From: Pseudonocardia xinjiangensis
GTDB taxonomy: Bacteria > Actinomycetota > Actinomycetes > Mycobacteriales > Pseudonocardiaceae
DNA: 42,679 bases
Assembly: GCF_012911925.1 (NCBI RefSeq)
Contig: NZ_JAAXKY010000053.1
Location: 1-42,679 of the forward strand
Direction of reading: 5' to 3'
The notes under the pieces were generated by a model. The model was not told where the DNA came from. It worked only from the letters and a program-made list of their open reading frames with translations, and did not search any database. How positions within the stretch are numbered: position 1 is the first letter of the stretch; every line of letters starts with the position of its first letter. A program made the translations under genes and the position numbers. Shown here one piece after another: positions 41,193 through 42,679 of this stretch.

Positions 41193-42679
41193 CGACCGTC
41201 CAGATCGGGTTGTACGCAGCCCCCGTCACCGACGTCGCCGTGACGATGTTGGAGGGCGGCTGCACGAGCGGGATGAACGGACCGGAGGCGTTGAGGCTCC
41301 GCTGGAACTGCTGGTAGGCGGCGTCACGCTGGGCGGTGTCGACGGTCGCCCCCGCGGTGGTGGCCACCGTGTCGATGTCCGGCGCCGCGGTGGCGGGCCA
41401 GTTCGCGCGCTTCCCGATCAGGCCGCCGGGAGCGAAGGCGAGGTAGTTGGACGGGTCCGGGAAGTCCGGTCCCCAGTACCAGAGCCCCATCTGCTCCTTG
41501 CCGTTGCGGTAGTTGTCCAGCTCGGTGGCCACGGGGGCGGGCGCCAGGTCGACGGTGATGCCGGCGGCGGCGAGCTGCGACTGCAGCTTCTCGGCGAGCG
41601 TCTGGAAGCTCAAGCCGTTGAGGGTGAGGTCACTGGGGTAGGCGAGCTTGGGCTTCTGGTCGGCCATCCCGCTGGCGGCGAGGTCGGCCTTGGCCCCCGC
41701 CACGTCCGGCTTGAGGGCGTCGGCGGCGGGCAGCGTCCCCGCGATCATCGACGGGATGATGCCCGCCGGCTGCACCGAGCCCGTCCCGGCCACGCCCAGC
41801 AGCCCGGGGTAGTCGATGGCCTTCTTCACCGCCGAGACGTACTGGGGGTTGCTGGTGGCGGCCGAGACCTCGGGGCTCTGGTTGAGCAGCAGGAAGATCG
41901 TGTACGCGGACGCGCCGCTGGCGACGGTGACCTTGCTCGTGTCGAGGCTGGTCACCTGGTCACCCGAGAGGTCGAGCGCGACCTGGGAGTCGCCCTTCTG
42001 GACGTTGAGCACCTGGGTGGCCGCCTTGACGTTGCGGATCACGACGGTGCCGTAGCCGGGCTTGTCGGGGCCGTTGTACGCCGTGTTGCGGGTCAGCACG
42101 GCCTGGCTGGCCACGTCGAGCGACTTCAGGACGTACGGGCCGGATCCCGCGGACGCGCCGTTGAGGTACCCCTCGGCGGCGTCCTTGTCGTCGGTGGTGC
42201 CGCCGTGGGCCGTCACGACCTTCGAGTTGACGATCGACAGCGCCGGGTTGGGCAGGATGAACGGCAGGGCCGGGTTCGGCTTCGCGCTGGTGAGCACCAC
42301 CGTGGTGGCGTCCTTCTTGGCCACGGTGACGCCGTCGAGCAGGAACGACGGGTTGCCCTTGAGGCCGATGAGGCGCTGCAGGGAGAACACCACGTCGTCG
42401 GCGGTGACCGGGGTGCCGTCGGAGAAGACGCGCCCCTGCGCCAGCGGCAGCGTCAGCGTCGTCGCGTCCGGCGAGAGCTCGTAGCCCGTCGCCAGTTCGC
42501 CGACCGGCTTGGTCAGGTCGTTGCCCGCGAAGGTCAGCAGCGTCTCGTACATGCCCTTGGTGAGCATCTGCCCGGTTAGCTCGTACTCGCGGCCCGGGTC
42601 GATCGTCTTGAGGTCGAAGCTCGAGTCGATGACGAGCGTGTCGCCGCCCGCTCCCCCGCCGCACTGGTGGCCGTGGCCG
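41167..42679 (-). CDS. dppA: Peptide ABC transporter, substrate-binding protein (5' end off window)
   Basis: A 504-codon partial gene; the signal peptide lies beyond the right edge. The visible part is a family-5 extracellular solute-binding protein: KGMYETLL near the start, QGRVFSDGTPVTADDVVFSLQRL, SGPYVLKSLD, LLLNQSPEVSAATSNPQYVSAVKKAID, and WYWGPDFPDPSNYLAF near the end. A Cys at codon 6 from the edge is followed by a Gly-rich stretch (CGGGAGGD), like the start of a mature lipoprotein. However, the five residues before it (GHGHQ) do not form a lipobox, which is odd. Possible ligands include peptides, nickel or oligosaccharides; the substrate is not determined. Confidence 0.88.
   Translation of the reverse strand, partial: GHGHQCGGGAGGDTLVIDSSFDLKTIDPGREYELTGQMLTKGMYETLLTFAGNDLTKPVGELATGYELSPDATTLTLPLAQGRVFSDGTPVTADDVVFSLQRLIGLKGNPSFLLDGVTVAKKDATTVVLTSAKPNPALPFILPNPALSIVNSKVVTAHGGTTDDKDAAEGYLNGASAGSGPYVLKSLDVASQAVLTRNTAYNGPDKPGYGTVVIRNVKAATQVLNVQKGDSQVALDLSGDQVTSLDTSKVTVASGASAYTIFLLLNQSPEVSAATSNPQYVSAVKKAIDYPGLLGVAGTGSVQPAGIIPSMIAGTLPAADALKPDVAGAKADLAASGMADQKPKLAYPSDLTLNGLSFQTLAEKLQSQLAAAGITVDLAPAPVATELDNYRNGKEQMGLWYWGPDFPDPSNYLAFAPGGLIGKRANWPATAAPDIDTVATTAGATVDTAQRDAAYQQFQRSLNASGPFIPLVQPPSNIVTATSVTGAAYNPIWTVDVGAIGAE

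Overview
The window is high-GC (roughly 70% or more) DNA from an actinobacterium. Gene content and family signatures (DUF3710, DUF4193, Cei, a primary sigma factor with a long acidic N-terminus, many GTG starts, ATGA-coupled operons, leaderless-looking promoters) fit the Pseudonocardiaceae, probably Pseudonocardia or a relative. That placement is inferred from gene order and sequence character, not from a marker tree.

Positions 1-6.9 kb hold a conserved core block. DUF3710, dut, DUF3093, DUF4193, cei, suhB and sigA follow the order of Mycobacterium tuberculosis Rv2696c-Rv2703. A phosphotransferase is inserted between DUF4193 and cei, and ppgK is absent before sigA. A near-perfect terminator closes sigA.

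Positions 6.9-16.5 kb are accessory metabolism. They hold a truncated GMC oxidoreductase, an LLM-type flavin oxidoreductase, a DUF2165 membrane protein, two methyltransferases, a VOC protein, and an MDR reductase-cupin-HD operon. That operon is divergent from an acyl-CoA synthetase-TetR pair, and both promoters carry GTTAC/GTAAC-type motifs that look like TetR operators.

Positions 16.6-20.7 kb form a zinc-uptake operon, znuA-znuC-znuB1-znuB2, behind a Zur box. The second permease reads in frame into a Fur/Zur-like domain. This ZnuB-Zur fusion is the most unusual object in the window.

Positions 20.7-30.6 kb hold an NmrA-like reductase with an ArsR regulator, then a DUF4331 protein convergent with a heme peroxidase. 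A long minus-strand run follows: carboxylesterase, flavin-dependent acyl-CoA-dehydrogenase-like oxygenase, AraC regulator, nucleoside-permease-family protein, DUF3574, a MerR remnant and the peroxidase.

Positions 30.8-34.8 kb are a polyamine-type ABC operon (potA-potD-potB-potC). It has a leaderless-looking promoter and a chain of overlapping ATGA mini-ORFs between potB and potC. Positions 34.8-37.5 kb hold a conserved unknown protein, an FAD monooxygenase and a MarR regulator with repeat-rich flanks. Positions 37.6-42.7 kb hold a translationally coupled peptide ABC operon (dppA-B-C-D-F order on the minus strand), with dppA cut by the window edge. I saw no rRNA, tRNA, CRISPR array or intact insertion sequence.
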